Positions 7,748 to 16,176 of a DNA stretch of 64,000 nt are shown one piece after another. Under the pieces are notes generated by a model. The model saw nothing but the letters and a program-made list of their open reading frames with translations. It had not been told where the DNA came from and ran no database searches. The DNA is from Bacillota bacterium (lineage in GTDB: Bacteria > Bacillota > Clostridia > Christensenellales > SZUA-584): contig JAEWTL010000013.1 of NCBI GenBank assembly GCA_023459495.1, positions 310,001 through 374,000 of the forward strand, in the 5' to 3' direction. Numbering within the stretch: position 1 is the stretch's first letter; each line of letters begins with the position of its first letter. The translations under genes and the position numbers were made by a program.

Positions 7748-8689
7748 TCAAGATATATCATTACCGTATGTCTTTTTCATCAACTCGTCGATTTGTGCGC
7801 GGTGCGGCATTGCGGGAGCCGTACCCCGCTTTGTCACCGATAACGCGCCCGTGGCATTGCCGAACCGCAGCGCGCCGAACAGATCGCAGCCTTCGGACAG
7901 GGCAGTCAAGAATCCGCCCAAAAACGCATCGCCCGCACCCGTGGTATCCACCGCGTCCACTGCGATGCGCGGTACGATTTCGCTCCTTTGTCCATCCGTT
8001 GCGAAAGCACCCATGTACCCCAGCGTGATGACGACTTGCTTGATTCCCTTGCTCATGAACACAGCCGCCGCGTTCTGTGCGTCCTGTCCATTTTTGATGC
8101 TGACCCCGGTCAGCGTCTGCGCCTCTGTCTCGTTCGGCGCAATGATATCCACCTTGCGTAATATTTCATCCGGCAGCACCGCCGCCGGCGCGGGATTAAG
8201 CACCACCGTCACGCCCGCGTCATGCGCGATATCGACCACGCGCTGCAGCGCATCAAAGTTGATCTCCAACTGCAGCAGCAACAGTTCCGCGCTTTCAATC
8301 AAAGGCCGCGCCTTCTCCACATCGTCCGCTGTGATGTTGCCGCATGCGCCCGGGATTACGACGATCTCATTCTGTGCGCTCTGCTCGTCCACCATAATCA
8401 GCGCCGCGCCTGTTTCCTTTTCCGAATCGGTCAGAATATAGTCGGTATCCATGCCCTCTTTTTTATAAAAATCGAGAGCAGCTTTGCCGAAGATATCGTC
8501 ACCCAGCTTGGTCACCAGCTTGACATCCGCGCCCGCGCGGAATGCGGCAACCGCCTGGTTGGAGCCTTTTCCGCCCGGCCCCGACTTAAAGGAGGAACCA
8601 ATCAAAGTCTGCCCCGGCAACGGCAGACCGCCTGAGCGGCTGGTCAGATCTGTCACAAAGCTTCCGAATACCACGACGCGTTTCTTCAT
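7748..8689 (-). CDS. rbsK: Ribokinase
   Basis: 313 residues. It carries the complete ribokinase set: GPGGKGSNQA near residues 38-47, VVLNPAPA, IAPNETEA and the catalytic DTTGAGDAFLGG with an intact Asp base. Ribokinase phosphorylates ribose or related furanoses at O5 in the cytosol. Of the two kinases in the operon, this one is closer to true ribokinases. It starts 153 nt downstream of the dehydrogenase gene, across two hairpins (8741-8818) that could set its expression. Alternative substrate: 2-deoxyribose, given the DeoC at the operon end. Confidence 0.85.
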   Translation of the reverse strand: MKKRVVVFGSFVTDLTSRSGGLPLPGQTLIGSSFKSGPGGKGSNQAVAAFRAGADVKLVTKLGDDIFGKAALDFYKKEGMDTDYILTDSEKETGAALIMVDEQSAQNEIVVIPGACGNITADDVEKARPLIESAELLLLQLEINFDALQRVVDIAHDAGVTVVLNPAPAAVLPDEILRKVDIIAPNETEAQTLTGVSIKNGQDAQNAAAVFMSKGIKQVVITLGYMGAFATDGQRSEIVPRIAVDAVDTTGAGDAFLGGFLTALSEGCDLFGALRFGNATGALSVTKRGTAPAMPHRAQIDELMKKTYGNDIS

Positions 8690-8740
8690 CTATGTTCAAT
8701 CCTTTCTGGAATGCGTTTACTTTATTGAACACCCGGACAC

Positions 8741-8818
8741 TTGAAAACAACAGCCAGTAACCTGGACTGTTGCTTTCAAAGATACTTCAATGATGGTATC
8801 AGTCCGGTGTTTCACCGG
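8741..8818 (-). repeat. Two intercistronic hairpins between adh and rbsK
   Basis: An 18-bp imperfect inverted repeat (8741-8757 with 8762-8779; 4-nt loop) and a perfect CCGGTG/CACCGG repeat (8804-8818). Neither is followed by a T-tract on the minus strand, so these are more likely RNA-stabilising or attenuating structures than terminators. Confidence 0.65.
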
Positions 8819-8842
8819 TCAGGAGGAGATATGAAAAACTTT

Positions 8843-9886
8843 TTAAAAATCAACCAAGATCTTGACACGTCTGTCGTTACGTTCAGACACCGCGTCAAAC
8901 GCCTGCTGCACATCCTTGAAATCAAACCGATCTGTGATCATGGGTTTGAGGGAAGTATGACCGTTGCTGATCAGATCAAGCACCTTACGCGCCATGTTGG
9001 GCGTACCCGCCGCACCGACGAGGGTGCAGTTCCGGACGATCAGCTTATCCAGCATGATGTGGTTAAGCTCTTTCTCATAAAAGCCCGGGATGACCAGATA
9101 CCCGCTGGGCCGCAGCATATCGAGCACATCGTTAAACATGGTCACATCGCCTGAGGTATCCATGATGACGTCCATGCCCCGCCCGCCTGTTTCGCGCATG
9201 ACCACGTCATAGAGGCTTTCCTTGGTGGTGTTGACAACCACATCAGCACCCATCTGGCGGCCAATCTCAAGCTTTTTATCCTTGCGGCCTGCAAGGATCG
9301 TCTTGCCGACGCCGATGCCCTTTGCGCAGGCCATGCCGCCCAGCCCAATCGGGCCGGTACCGATCACGAGTAGGTTGTTGCCCGGCCCGTAAGGCGCGCG
9401 CAGCAAACCATACAAACCGATGCTCGCGGGCTCCACCAGTGCGGCTTCATCCAACCCTACATTATCGGGCACCTTGAAGGTCAGCCGCTCCGGCATGATC
9501 ATATACTCCGCAAAAGCGCCCGGCCAGCAGTCCCGAATCGTACCGATGGCGCGCCCTCTTTCGCAGCACTGATACTCGCCCTTCAGGCAGTACTCGCACT
9601 CGCCGCACGAGTATCCCGTATCACTGATCACGCGGTCGCCCGGTTTGATCCGCCACGTATCCGAACCCGCCTCTACTACGATGCCGGACCATTCATGACC
9701 CAGCCGAACCGGATATATGGGGTTGTTCCCCTCACCTAGTTCCAGTACCCCTTTATAAATCGCAATATCCGTGCCGCATATGCCACAGTGAGATACTTTT
9801 GCCATCACCTCGCGGGGGCCGGGCTTGGGATTTTCCATTTCCACTACGCGGAGTTCTCCCGGCGCGTAGGCTAATAAAACCTTCAT
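8843..9886 (-). CDS. Zinc-dependent MDR alcohol/polyol dehydrogenase
   Basis: 347 residues. The catalytic zinc site is visible as HCGICGTD (Cys near 34) and GHEWSG (His-Glu near 64). The structural zinc site is CGECEYCLKGEYQCC. The Rossmann motif is VIGTGPIGLGG. These are the hallmarks of sorbitol/threonine-dehydrogenase-type enzymes that oxidise a secondary alcohol with NAD(P). ATG at 9886 has GAGGTG just upstream; the ATG at 9898 has none. It lies in the operon between the SDR and the ribokinase, so it probably makes or consumes a keto-sugar before phosphorylation. Exact substrate unknown. Confidence 0.85.
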   Translation of the reverse strand: MKVLLAYAPGELRVVEMENPKPGPREVMAKVSHCGICGTDIAIYKGVLELGEGNNPIYPVRLGHEWSGIVVEAGSDTWRIKPGDRVISDTGYSCGECEYCLKGEYQCCERGRAIGTIRDCWPGAFAEYMIMPERLTFKVPDNVGLDEAALVEPASIGLYGLLRAPYGPGNNLLVIGTGPIGLGGMACAKGIGVGKTILAGRKDKKLEIGRQMGADVVVNTTKESLYDVVMRETGGRGMDVIMDTSGDVTMFNDVLDMLRPSGYLVIPGFYEKELNHIMLDKLIVRNCTLVGAAGTPNMARKVLDLISNGHTSLKPMITDRFDFKDVQQAFDAVSERNDRRVKILVDF

Positions 9887-9931
9887 CTTACACCTCATTT
9901 GATGCTGTTTATAAATGCTTTATGTGTTGCT

Positions 9932-10726
9932 TTAAAAATCCCGCGTGTAACCGCATATCCAGCCGCCGTCGATGGTGACGATGCTGCCGGTCATATACCC
10001 GGATTCCTCTTCCGAAGAGAGGAAGCAGGTCATGGAAGCGATATCCTCCGGCTGGCCGGGGCGCTTCTGTGGTATATGGGACAGCAGCGCTTCCGCCCTC
10101 ACGGGGTCCGCATAGAATAGCTTCTTTGTACCTTCAAACATGATGGAACCGGGCGCGATGCCGTTGACACGGATGTTATGCTCTGCCAGCTCCAGCGCCA
10201 TGGCTTTGGTCAGGTTGAACACACCCGCCTTGGCTGCCGTGAACGCACACTGAAGACGCAGCGGAGTCAGGCCCACGATGGAGCCAATATTGATAATGCT
10301 GCCGCCGCTCCCCTGTTTGATCATCTGCTTGATCGCCGGTTTAGAGCAGTAGTACACACCGTTCAGGTCCACGTTGATGATCCTGTGCCACAGGTCGTCA
10401 TCATACTCGTGGATGGGCTTGCGGTATTCCGCGCCGCCGTTGATACCGGCGTTGTTGACCAGCACGTCGAGCCTGCCATACAACGCTACGGTCTTTTCCA
10501 CCATTTCGATTGCACTCTGCTTGTCGCTGACGTCCGTTACCACAGCCGCAGCTTCGCCGCCCGCTGCTTTCACTTCGTCAACAGTCTTCTGGAGCGTTTC
10601 AATGGTGCGGCCTGCCACAACCACCTTCGCGCCGTTAGCTGCGAGCTGGTGCGCCATCGCGCCGCCAATCGCTCCGCCGCCGCCCGTCACAATGATGACG
10701 CGGTCTTTCAAATCAACCTTAATCAT
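9932..10726 (-). CDS. Short-chain dehydrogenase/reductase with Phe in place of catalytic Tyr
   Basis: 264 residues of the classical SDR fold: cofactor loop TGGGGAIGG (14-22), NNAG (91-94), Asn118, Ser149 in NIGSIVG and Lys166. The tyrosine of the YxxxK pair is Phe162 (FTAAK; codon TTC at 10243-10241). Spacing to Ser149 and Lys166 is normal, so this is not a misalignment. Classical SDRs need that Tyr as the acid/base, so the protein is either catalytically altered or non-redox. It begins 43 nt after the permease gene and ends with a conserved GSIVTIDGGWICGY. It otherwise resembles gluconate/sorbose-type reductases of sugar operons. Confidence 0.85.
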   Translation of the reverse strand: MIKVDLKDRVIIVTGGGGAIGGAMAHQLAANGAKVVVAGRTIETLQKTVDEVKAAGGEAAAVVTDVSDKQSAIEMVEKTVALYGRLDVLVNNAGINGGAEYRKPIHEYDDDLWHRIINVDLNGVYYCSKPAIKQMIKQGSGGSIINIGSIVGLTPLRLQCAFTAAKAGVFNLTKAMALELAEHNIRVNGIAPGSIMFEGTKKLFYADPVRAEALLSHIPQKRPGQPEDIASMTCFLSSEEESGYMTGSIVTIDGGWICGYTRDF

Positions 10727-10769
10727 GCTGTTATCCTCCGTTGAACTGAGTTAAATTGATATCGGCCCA

Positions 10770-11795
10770 TCATGCCGGGACCTTGCGCTTTTGTTTATAC
10801 ACGTCGAACAGCACCGCACCTGCCATCAAAGCGCCCTGTACCGCGACACGCATTGTAGTGGGCAATCCCAGAAAGATGATGGCACTCTCCGCGATGAATA
10901 CCAGTGAAACGCCGATGAATATGCCCAGCGGACTGCCTTTGCCGCCCGCAAGGCTCACGCCGCCTACTGCGCAGCCCGCGATCGCCTTAAACTCCCAACC
11001 ATCTCCGGTCTCCGGCAGGCCGATGCCGACATCCAGCGTCAGCAGTATGCCGGCGATGGCGGAAAGCACTGCGGACAGTACATAAGCCGTCATGCGCATG
11101 CGCGTTACATTGATGCCAGCGAGGGTAGCCACTTCACGGTTGTCTCCTGTAGCCAGCAATCTTCTGCCCCACAGCGTCTTTTTGATGACAAAGAATGCGA
11201 TGACAAATATAACGATCGTAATCCAGAAATACAGCGGCATACCAGAATTCTGCTCTCCTGCAACCGAAGGGAACCGCTTATCGAAAAGCTGCGTGAGCTT
11301 CCATGACGCTGTGTCCGTCGGCAGATCCTTGATCGAAAACTGATACCCTTTGATGAACAGGTAACGTGCGCCGCCTACCATATAGAGCGTACCCATCGTG
11401 GCCACGAAGTCGTTCACACCGAACAGTACAACGAGTACACCGTTGATAAGGCCGATCGCCACGGCACAAGTCAGCGCGAAAAGCATAGCCAACCATATAT
11501 TCCAGCCGCCGTCCGTTGCCAGCGCAGCCATGATAACGCCCGCAAAGCCTGCCACACGGCCGGTTGAGATGTCGACGTTACCCGTCATGAGCGGGAAAGC
11601 CGCGCCCAGCGCAACGACCGCGATGAACGGGATCTGCATGTACATTGCCATGAAGTTGGAGCCTGTCACAAAGTCGTGACGGAATATCCAGGTGATGAAT
11701 ATGATGCCAATCAGCGGAACCAGCACGCCGATTTCGTCACTCCTCAGGAAACGCCTGAACGGGCTGTCTGCATTGCGAATATTTTTATTGTTCAT
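10770..11795 (-). CDS. Sugar ABC transporter permease (RbsC family)
   Basis: 341 residues with about ten hydrophobic segments. It has the family markers GNVDISTGRVAGFAG (a variant of the GxIDLSVG motif), TMGTLYMVGGARY and the coupling loop GDNREVATLAGINVTRMR. It forms the inner-membrane channel for a pentose-type sugar. It is encoded 18 nt downstream of a second, non-identical permease, and only one ATPase is present, so the transporter is most likely a heterodimer. ATG at 11795 is preceded by GAGAGG. Confidence 0.9.
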   Translation of the reverse strand: MNNKNIRNADSPFRRFLRSDEIGVLVPLIGIIFITWIFRHDFVTGSNFMAMYMQIPFIAVVALGAAFPLMTGNVDISTGRVAGFAGVIMAALATDGGWNIWLAMLFALTCAVAIGLINGVLVVLFGVNDFVATMGTLYMVGGARYLFIKGYQFSIKDLPTDTASWKLTQLFDKRFPSVAGEQNSGMPLYFWITIVIFVIAFFVIKKTLWGRRLLATGDNREVATLAGINVTRMRMTAYVLSAVLSAIAGILLTLDVGIGLPETGDGWEFKAIAGCAVGGVSLAGGKGSPLGIFIGVSLVFIAESAIIFLGLPTTMRVAVQGALMAGAVLFDVYKQKRKVPA

Positions 11796-11813
11796 ATCGA
11801 TACCTCTCCCAGC

Positions 11814-12830
11814 TCAGACCAATTTGCGCGCTTCGATGCGCTTGCGCTGGATATCCAACATCACCGCGAGGATGAGTATAAATCCAATCAGCACCAGCTG
11901 CATGTTTGTATCTACCTTCAGCAGTCGCAGGCAATTCCACAGCGTATGGAACAGCAGCACGCCGAGGCCTACGCCAAATGCCGACCCGACCCCGCCCGTC
12001 ATGCTGATACCGCCGATAGCCACGCAAATGATCGCACGGAACTCGCGGCCCTGCCCGTTGGTATAGCTTGCCGTCGCTTGGCTCAAAACGTCGAATATGC
12101 CGCCGACCGCCGCAAACACGCCCGCGAGCGTAAACACAAGGACTTTTACGCTTTTCACATTGATGCCAGCCATCTCAGCCGCTTCCCGGTTGCCACCTAC
12201 CGCACGCAGACGATATCCAAACTTCGTACGCCGGATGATCAGGTCCAGCACGACGATGATCCCTATAAAGATGAAGAACAGCCAGTTCAGACCCAGCGGC
12301 TTCATGCGCGTAAAGGTAGAAGTCCCCAGTTTCTGAATCGATATCGGCAGGCCGTCACTGATCGTCAGTGCAAGGCCCTGGCAGATAAACTGCGTAGCCA
12401 GCGTAGTGATCCATGATGTAAGGCCGATCCGGCATGTAAACAATCCATTGACATACCCGATAAGCGCGCCCGCGGCGATGCCTACGATGAGGCTGGGAAT
12501 AAGGCCGAAGCCCCAGCTGGCCACAGCCGTTCCCATCATAACCCCCGCGAAGCAACCGCTCATGCCTACCGACAGGTCGATCTCGCCTGACATAATTACC
12601 AGCGCTTCACCGAGCGAGCACGCTCCGATAAATATTGACCCCGTCAATATGGAAGCGATAAACGGCCATGTTAAAAAGTCTTTTGGTTTTAGTATAGCTG
12701 TGACGATGCATAGCAGTAAAATCGGAATCAACACGCCGATTTCCGGCGAGAGAAAAATACGGTACCCCCACCCGAGCTTCTTTTCCGGCGCGGCCGTTGA
12801 CTTTTGAATGACCTCAGTCTTTGTACTCAC
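11814..12830 (-). CDS. Sugar ABC transporter permease (RbsC family)
   Basis: 338 residues, about ten membrane segments, the substrate-translocation motif MSGEIDLSVGMSGCFAG and the cytosolic coupling loop GGNREAAEMAGINVKSVK. GTG at 12830 has GGGGAG 7 nt upstream and is preferred over a TTG at 12854 that lies within the ribosome-binding region. The Ser/Thr-Lys-Glu N-terminus (first 25 residues) is an unusual polar extension before the first helix. It pairs with the permease at 10770-11795 and the ATPase at 12906-14474. Confidence 0.9.
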   Translation of the reverse strand: MSTKTEVIQKSTAAPEKKLGWGYRIFLSPEIGVLIPILLLCIVTAILKPKDFLTWPFIASILTGSIFIGACSLGEALVIMSGEIDLSVGMSGCFAGVMMGTAVASWGFGLIPSLIVGIAAGALIGYVNGLFTCRIGLTSWITTLATQFICQGLALTISDGLPISIQKLGTSTFTRMKPLGLNWLFFIFIGIIVVLDLIIRRTKFGYRLRAVGGNREAAEMAGINVKSVKVLVFTLAGVFAAVGGIFDVLSQATASYTNGQGREFRAIICVAIGGISMTGGVGSAFGVGLGVLLFHTLWNCLRLLKVDTNMQLVLIGFILILAVMLDIQRKRIEARKLV

Positions 12831-12905
12831 GTCTCCACTCCCCTTTTTAAACAATCCTTTGCTGTATGACAGCCGCAGGGCAGTGCCGCTGCACTGTATT
12901 TACAA

Positions 12906-14474
12906 TCAGCAGGCGACAGGCTTGAATGTTGAAACCGCCATCTGCATGATTGCCGCGTCAGTCGCGTCTTCCTTGCCCAACTCGCCCACCACACGGCCTT
13001 CCGCCATCACGATAAACCGGTCGCTCATCGCCATGAGCTCCGGCAACTCGGAGGAGATCATGATAACGGCCACGCCTTTTGCCGCCATGTCGTTGATCAG
13101 GCTGTAAATCTCGTTTTTGGAACCGACGTCAATGCCTTTTGTGGGTTCGTCCAGAATGATTAGCCGCGGTTCGGCATTAAGCGTCCTTGCAATAACCACC
13201 TTCTGCTGGTTGCCGCCTGAAAGCGTCACCACCTTGGTATTGATGCTTGGTGCCTTTATGCGCAGTTCGTTGAAATATTTTTTGCCTTTGGCGATGATTC
13301 CCTTGGCACTCACCAGCGGTTTGCTGATTGCATCCAGATTGGAGATAGCAATGTTATATTTGATATCCCAGACGAAGTTAAGACCATAGCGCTTGCGGTC
13401 TTCGCTGACAAGGCCAATTCCATTGTGTACGGCCTGCCGGGTGTTCCTTACGCGCAAAGGCTTACCGTTTAAATGCATCTTGCCGGATTTTAAAGGCGTC
13501 ATGCCGAAGATCGCCATGCATACTTCGCTTCGGCCCGCACCGACAAGTCCTGCCATTCCGAGCACTTCACCGGCCCGAACGGTAAACGATACGTTTTCTA
13601 CAAGGTTCTTATTGGCGATGTATGGATGCGCTACTGTGATGTTTTCGGCACGGAACACCTCTTCGCCGATCGGGTTTGAACGCTGCGGATACATGTTGGT
13701 GATTTCGCGTCCGATCATATCCTTGATGATCCGGTTGGTCTCATATTCGCCACGCTCCAGTGTACTGATGTTTTTACCGTCGCGCAGTATCGTCACACGG
13801 TCGGTCAGCTCAAGTATCTCCGCGAGCTTATGCGTGACAAAGATGATACTCTTTCCCTTTTGCTTCAAATTGCGAACCACGCTAAACAACTGCTTCACAT
13901 CGGTATCGGAGAGTGAGGTCGTCGGCTCGTCAAGAATCAGCACCTTGGGGTCGGTCGCGAGCGCCCGGGCGATCATCAGCATCTGCTGCTGACCGATGGA
14001 GAGCTTGCGCGTATCGGCGCGCGGATTCAGGTTGATATGGTTTTCCTCGAGCAGCTTGCGGGTTGCCGCGTACATTGTCTTGAAATTGACGAGGGGCGTT
14101 TTGGAAGGTTTACTCTGCTCCTCTTCTTCCTTGGCCTTTACCTTTTCCAGTCGAAGGTCAGACATATATATGTTTTCAGCCACGCTGAAATTTTTCAATA
14201 CGTTAATTTCCTGCGGGACATAGCCGATACCGAGTTTCATCGCATCGTTCGGACTGGTTGGCTTGATCTCGTTACCTGCGATACGCAGCTCGCCCGTATA
14301 GGAACCGTGCGGATAGATACCGTTCAGCACTTTGAGCAGTGTGGATTTACCCGCGCCGTTTTCACCGATCAGCCCCAAAACCTCTCCGGGGCGAACGTTC
14401 AGACAGACCTTGTCATTGGCCAGCACACCAGGAAACTTTTTCGTAATATCGATTGCTTCAAGAACATATTCCAT
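12906..14474 (-). CDS. Sugar ABC transporter ATP-binding protein (RbsA/MglA family)
   Basis: 522 residues, two fused nucleotide-binding domains. NBD1: Walker A GENGAGKST (about 36-44), signature LSIGQQQMLMIARAL, Walker B LILDEPTTSLS, H-loop FVTHKL. NBD2: degenerate Walker A GLVGAGRSE, signature LSGGNQQKVVIART, Walker B IILDEPTKGID, MISSELPE. That asymmetry is normal for carbohydrate type-2 importers. An unusual charged insertion (KVKAKEEEEQSKPSKTPL) lies between the Q-loop and the signature of NBD1. ATG at 14474 with GGGAAGGG 7 nt upstream is chosen; the open frame extends to 14636 across the hairpin and is not coding there. Confidence 0.93.
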   Translation of the reverse strand: MEYVLEAIDITKKFPGVLANDKVCLNVRPGEVLGLIGENGAGKSTLLKVLNGIYPHGSYTGELRIAGNEIKPTSPNDAMKLGIGYVPQEINVLKNFSVAENIYMSDLRLEKVKAKEEEEQSKPSKTPLVNFKTMYAATRKLLEENHINLNPRADTRKLSIGQQQMLMIARALATDPKVLILDEPTTSLSDTDVKQLFSVVRNLKQKGKSIIFVTHKLAEILELTDRVTILRDGKNISTLERGEYETNRIIKDMIGREITNMYPQRSNPIGEEVFRAENITVAHPYIANKNLVENVSFTVRAGEVLGMAGLVGAGRSEVCMAIFGMTPLKSGKMHLNGKPLRVRNTRQAVHNGIGLVSEDRKRYGLNFVWDIKYNIAISNLDAISKPLVSAKGIIAKGKKYFNELRIKAPSINTKVVTLSGGNQQKVVIARTLNAEPRLIILDEPTKGIDVGSKNEIYSLINDMAAKGVAVIMISSELPELMAMSDRFIVMAEGRVVGELGKEDATDAAIMQMAVSTFKPVAC

Positions 14475-14578
14475 AAATGGTCCCTTCCCTTTAATCCCCT
14501 GCCGAAGATCTGTTGGGCAGCAGATATTTAAGGTTGCATTTCCGATTTGGATGATGATAATAAAAAAGTCTTTTGACC

Positions 14579-14629
14579 GTGGGTTCCGGATGGGCCTGCA
14601 AGGGCAAGCCCATCCATTCGGAACCACAC
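14579..14629 (-). terminator. Intra-operon hairpin/partial terminator after the binding-protein gene
   Basis: Long stem GTGG.TTCCG/CGGAACC.CAC with an inner GATGGGC/GCCCATC stem, followed on the minus strand by a T6 stretch about 12 nt away. It separates the binding protein (stop at 14690) from the ATPase and probably lets the binding protein be made in excess. Confidence 0.7.
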
Positions 14630-14689
14630 TGTCCAATTATGCGGGCACAAGTTGTCTCAGACTACTCTATGCCGCATCTCCCAAGCTTA

Positions 14690-15796
14690 TTAGTTCTGGA
14701 AGAAGGTTTCCACTTCGGCCGCGATGCCTTCGTGGTACTCAGGACCATTTTCGCCCGTGCCGTCCAGCGTGACAAGCGGAGCTTCCAGGTCAGTCCAGAT
14801 CGGAACTTCGCCGCCACGGAACAGGGTATCAAAGTATTCCATGGTCTTGTAGGCTTCCTGATACAGCGGCTGAGCAACCAGAGCAGCCACCTTGCCGTCG
14901 CGGAGAGCCTGGAGGTTGCCGGAGGTCGCATCCATACCAACGATCACGATTTCGCCATCAGCCTTGCCAGCCTTGGTCGCAGCATCGGACCAGGTGATCG
15001 GGCTGTTGCCGGTCGTTCCGAAAGCGCCGATGAGGTCTGAATGGGACTGGATGATGGTCAGGTTGATGTTCGTGGCGGAGGTCACGTCAGCGCCTTCGAG
15101 TTCGGGCTCAAGGACCGTGATGCCAGCGAGGTTGTGAGTTCCATCAGCAGCAAGTTTCTCCCACTCGGCCTTGAACGCATCAGCAGCCGCGTTCTCGGTA
15201 ACGTTCTTGGTGTTCTGCGTGATCGCTACGGAACCGGTCTTGCCATCAAGCTTGTCAGCCATCAGGTCAGCAACCTGCGTGCCGTACAGCGTCGGGCTGC
15301 AGGCCATACCAAAGGTCAGGCCTTCCGGATAGGTACCGTCATCCTGCTTCAGGTTGAAGTGCGGAACGCCCACATACAGACCCTGCTCGTGCATGCTCGC
15401 AATCGTTTCAAAGGAGCTGGAGTCACCGGCCCACAGAAGGATCGCATCGCCGCCGCCAGCAGCAAAGGTTTCAGCAGCCGCCCATTCTTCAGCGGAGTCT
15501 GTTCCTTCAGTACCGATAACCTGTGCATCAGTATAGCCCAGAGCCTGAGCGGCCTTCAGGAAGCCCAGCTGAACAATGCGGTGCACCGGGTGGTTGTAAA
15601 CCGGCATGCAGATCGCAACCGATACCGAAGCGGGATCGAAATCCGCGGGAGCATCCGATGTTTCCGGAGCCGTGGAGTTGGACACTTCCACCGGAGCGCT
15701 CGACTCAGGAGCGGACGTGTCTTCAGCCGGTGTGCAAGCTGCGAAGGACAGCAGCACCATTGCCAGCGCGAGGACAATGATCAATACCTTTTTCAT
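14690..15796 (-). CDS. Sugar ABC transporter substrate-binding lipoprotein
   Basis: 368 residues. Signal peptide with lipobox SFAAC (Cys near 21), a Ser/Glu/Pro-rich linker to about residue 55, then a two-lobe periplasmic-binding-protein type 1 domain starting VSVAICMPVYNHPVHR. Lobe-2 elements GAFGTTGNSP and IVIVGMDATSGNLQALRDG are as in RbsB-like proteins. It delivers a sugar at the cell surface to the two permeases. Pro-Val-Tyr-Asn-His-Pro in the first strand-loop differs from the usual VxNPF of RbsB, so the ligand may not be ribose. First gene of the 10.7-kb operon; AAGGAGG precedes ATG 15796. Confidence 0.92.
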   Translation of the reverse strand: MKKVLIIVLALAMVLLSFAACTPAEDTSAPESSAPVEVSNSTAPETSDAPADFDPASVSVAICMPVYNHPVHRIVQLGFLKAAQALGYTDAQVIGTEGTDSAEEWAAAETFAAGGGDAILLWAGDSSSFETIASMHEQGLYVGVPHFNLKQDDGTYPEGLTFGMACSPTLYGTQVADLMADKLDGKTGSVAITQNTKNVTENAAADAFKAEWEKLAADGTHNLAGITVLEPELEGADVTSATNINLTIIQSHSDLIGAFGTTGNSPITWSDAATKAGKADGEIVIVGMDATSGNLQALRDGKVAALVAQPLYQEAYKTMEYFDTLFRGGEVPIWTDLEAPLVTLDGTGENGPEYHEGIAAEVETFFQN

Positions 15797-15893
15797 TCTT
15801 GTACTTTCCTCCTTTTATTTTTTCCTGAGGGATCAGGAACTTCAATTCTTATTTAAATATCTTTTTTGAGAGAATAAAACGAAAGCAGACAAA

Positions 15894-15911
15894 AGCGTTA
15901 CCGGTTACGCT
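15894..15911. promoter_or_regulatory. LacI-type operator copy 1
   Basis: AGCGTTACCGGTTACGCT, an 18-bp palindrome with a CG centre and one mismatched pair. Confidence 0.75.
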
Positions 15912-15978
15912 GCTGTGAAATTGTTTGGTTTTGTCTTTCGTTTTAAAATCTCAAGTTTTTACAACATTCTCTGATTTC

Positions 15979-15996
15979 GGCGTAATCGGTCACGCC
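15979..15996. promoter_or_regulatory. LacI-type operator copy 2
   Basis: GGCGTAATCGGTCACGCC; palindromic apart from the pairs at the centre-flanking positions. Lies in the leader of the binding-protein gene. Confidence 0.7.
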
Positions 15997-16055
15997 TCGT
16001 TTATAAAATAATCTTTTACTGCTACCTTAAACATTTTTGACTTTTGGACGCCCTT

Positions 16056-16073
16056 GGCGTAATCGGTTACGCC
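16056..16073. promoter_or_regulatory. LacI-type operator copy 3
   Basis: GGCGTAATCGGTTACGCC, GGCGTAA/TTACGCC arms perfect. About 27 bp downstream of the -10, so bound repressor would block early elongation or initiation. Confidence 0.75.
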
Positions 16074-16176
16074 CACCACATCCCAAAACTTATGCCCGTA
16101 TAATACTACACATCTCCGAAAAAGTAAATACCCTTTTGACATAATATTATGATCGTTTTCAGTACAAGATTCATCA

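Larger units (their letters stand above)
15797..16176 (-). promoter_or_regulatory. Control region of the sugar operon: promoter and three LacI operators
   Basis: No gene in this 380-bp gap. Promoter (minus strand): TTTACT (16128-16123), 17-nt spacer, TATTAT (16105-16100). Three 18-bp palindromes follow within the roughly 300-nt leader: 16056-16073, 15979-15996 and 15894-15911. They are spaced 77 and 85 bp, so looping is possible. The two outer-proximal copies share GGCGTAATCGGT.ACGCC; the third is AGCGTTACCGGTTACGCT. I see no riboswitch-like fold in the leader. Confidence 0.75.

Noticed and set aside
8831..9154. Plus-strand ORF with an excellent AGGAGGAGAT-ATG start
   Set aside because: Almost entirely antisense to the dehydrogenase at 8843-9886; no recognisable domain. 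The ribosome-binding site match is likely chance.
15894..16073. Reading the three palindromes as CcpA cre sites
   Set aside because: The cre core TGNNANCGNNNNCA is not matched; the arms GGCGTAA/TTACGCC are repeated only around this LacI gene.
15797..16099. Riboswitch in the long leader of the binding-protein gene
   Set aside because: No conserved core or stem set seen; operators explain the length.
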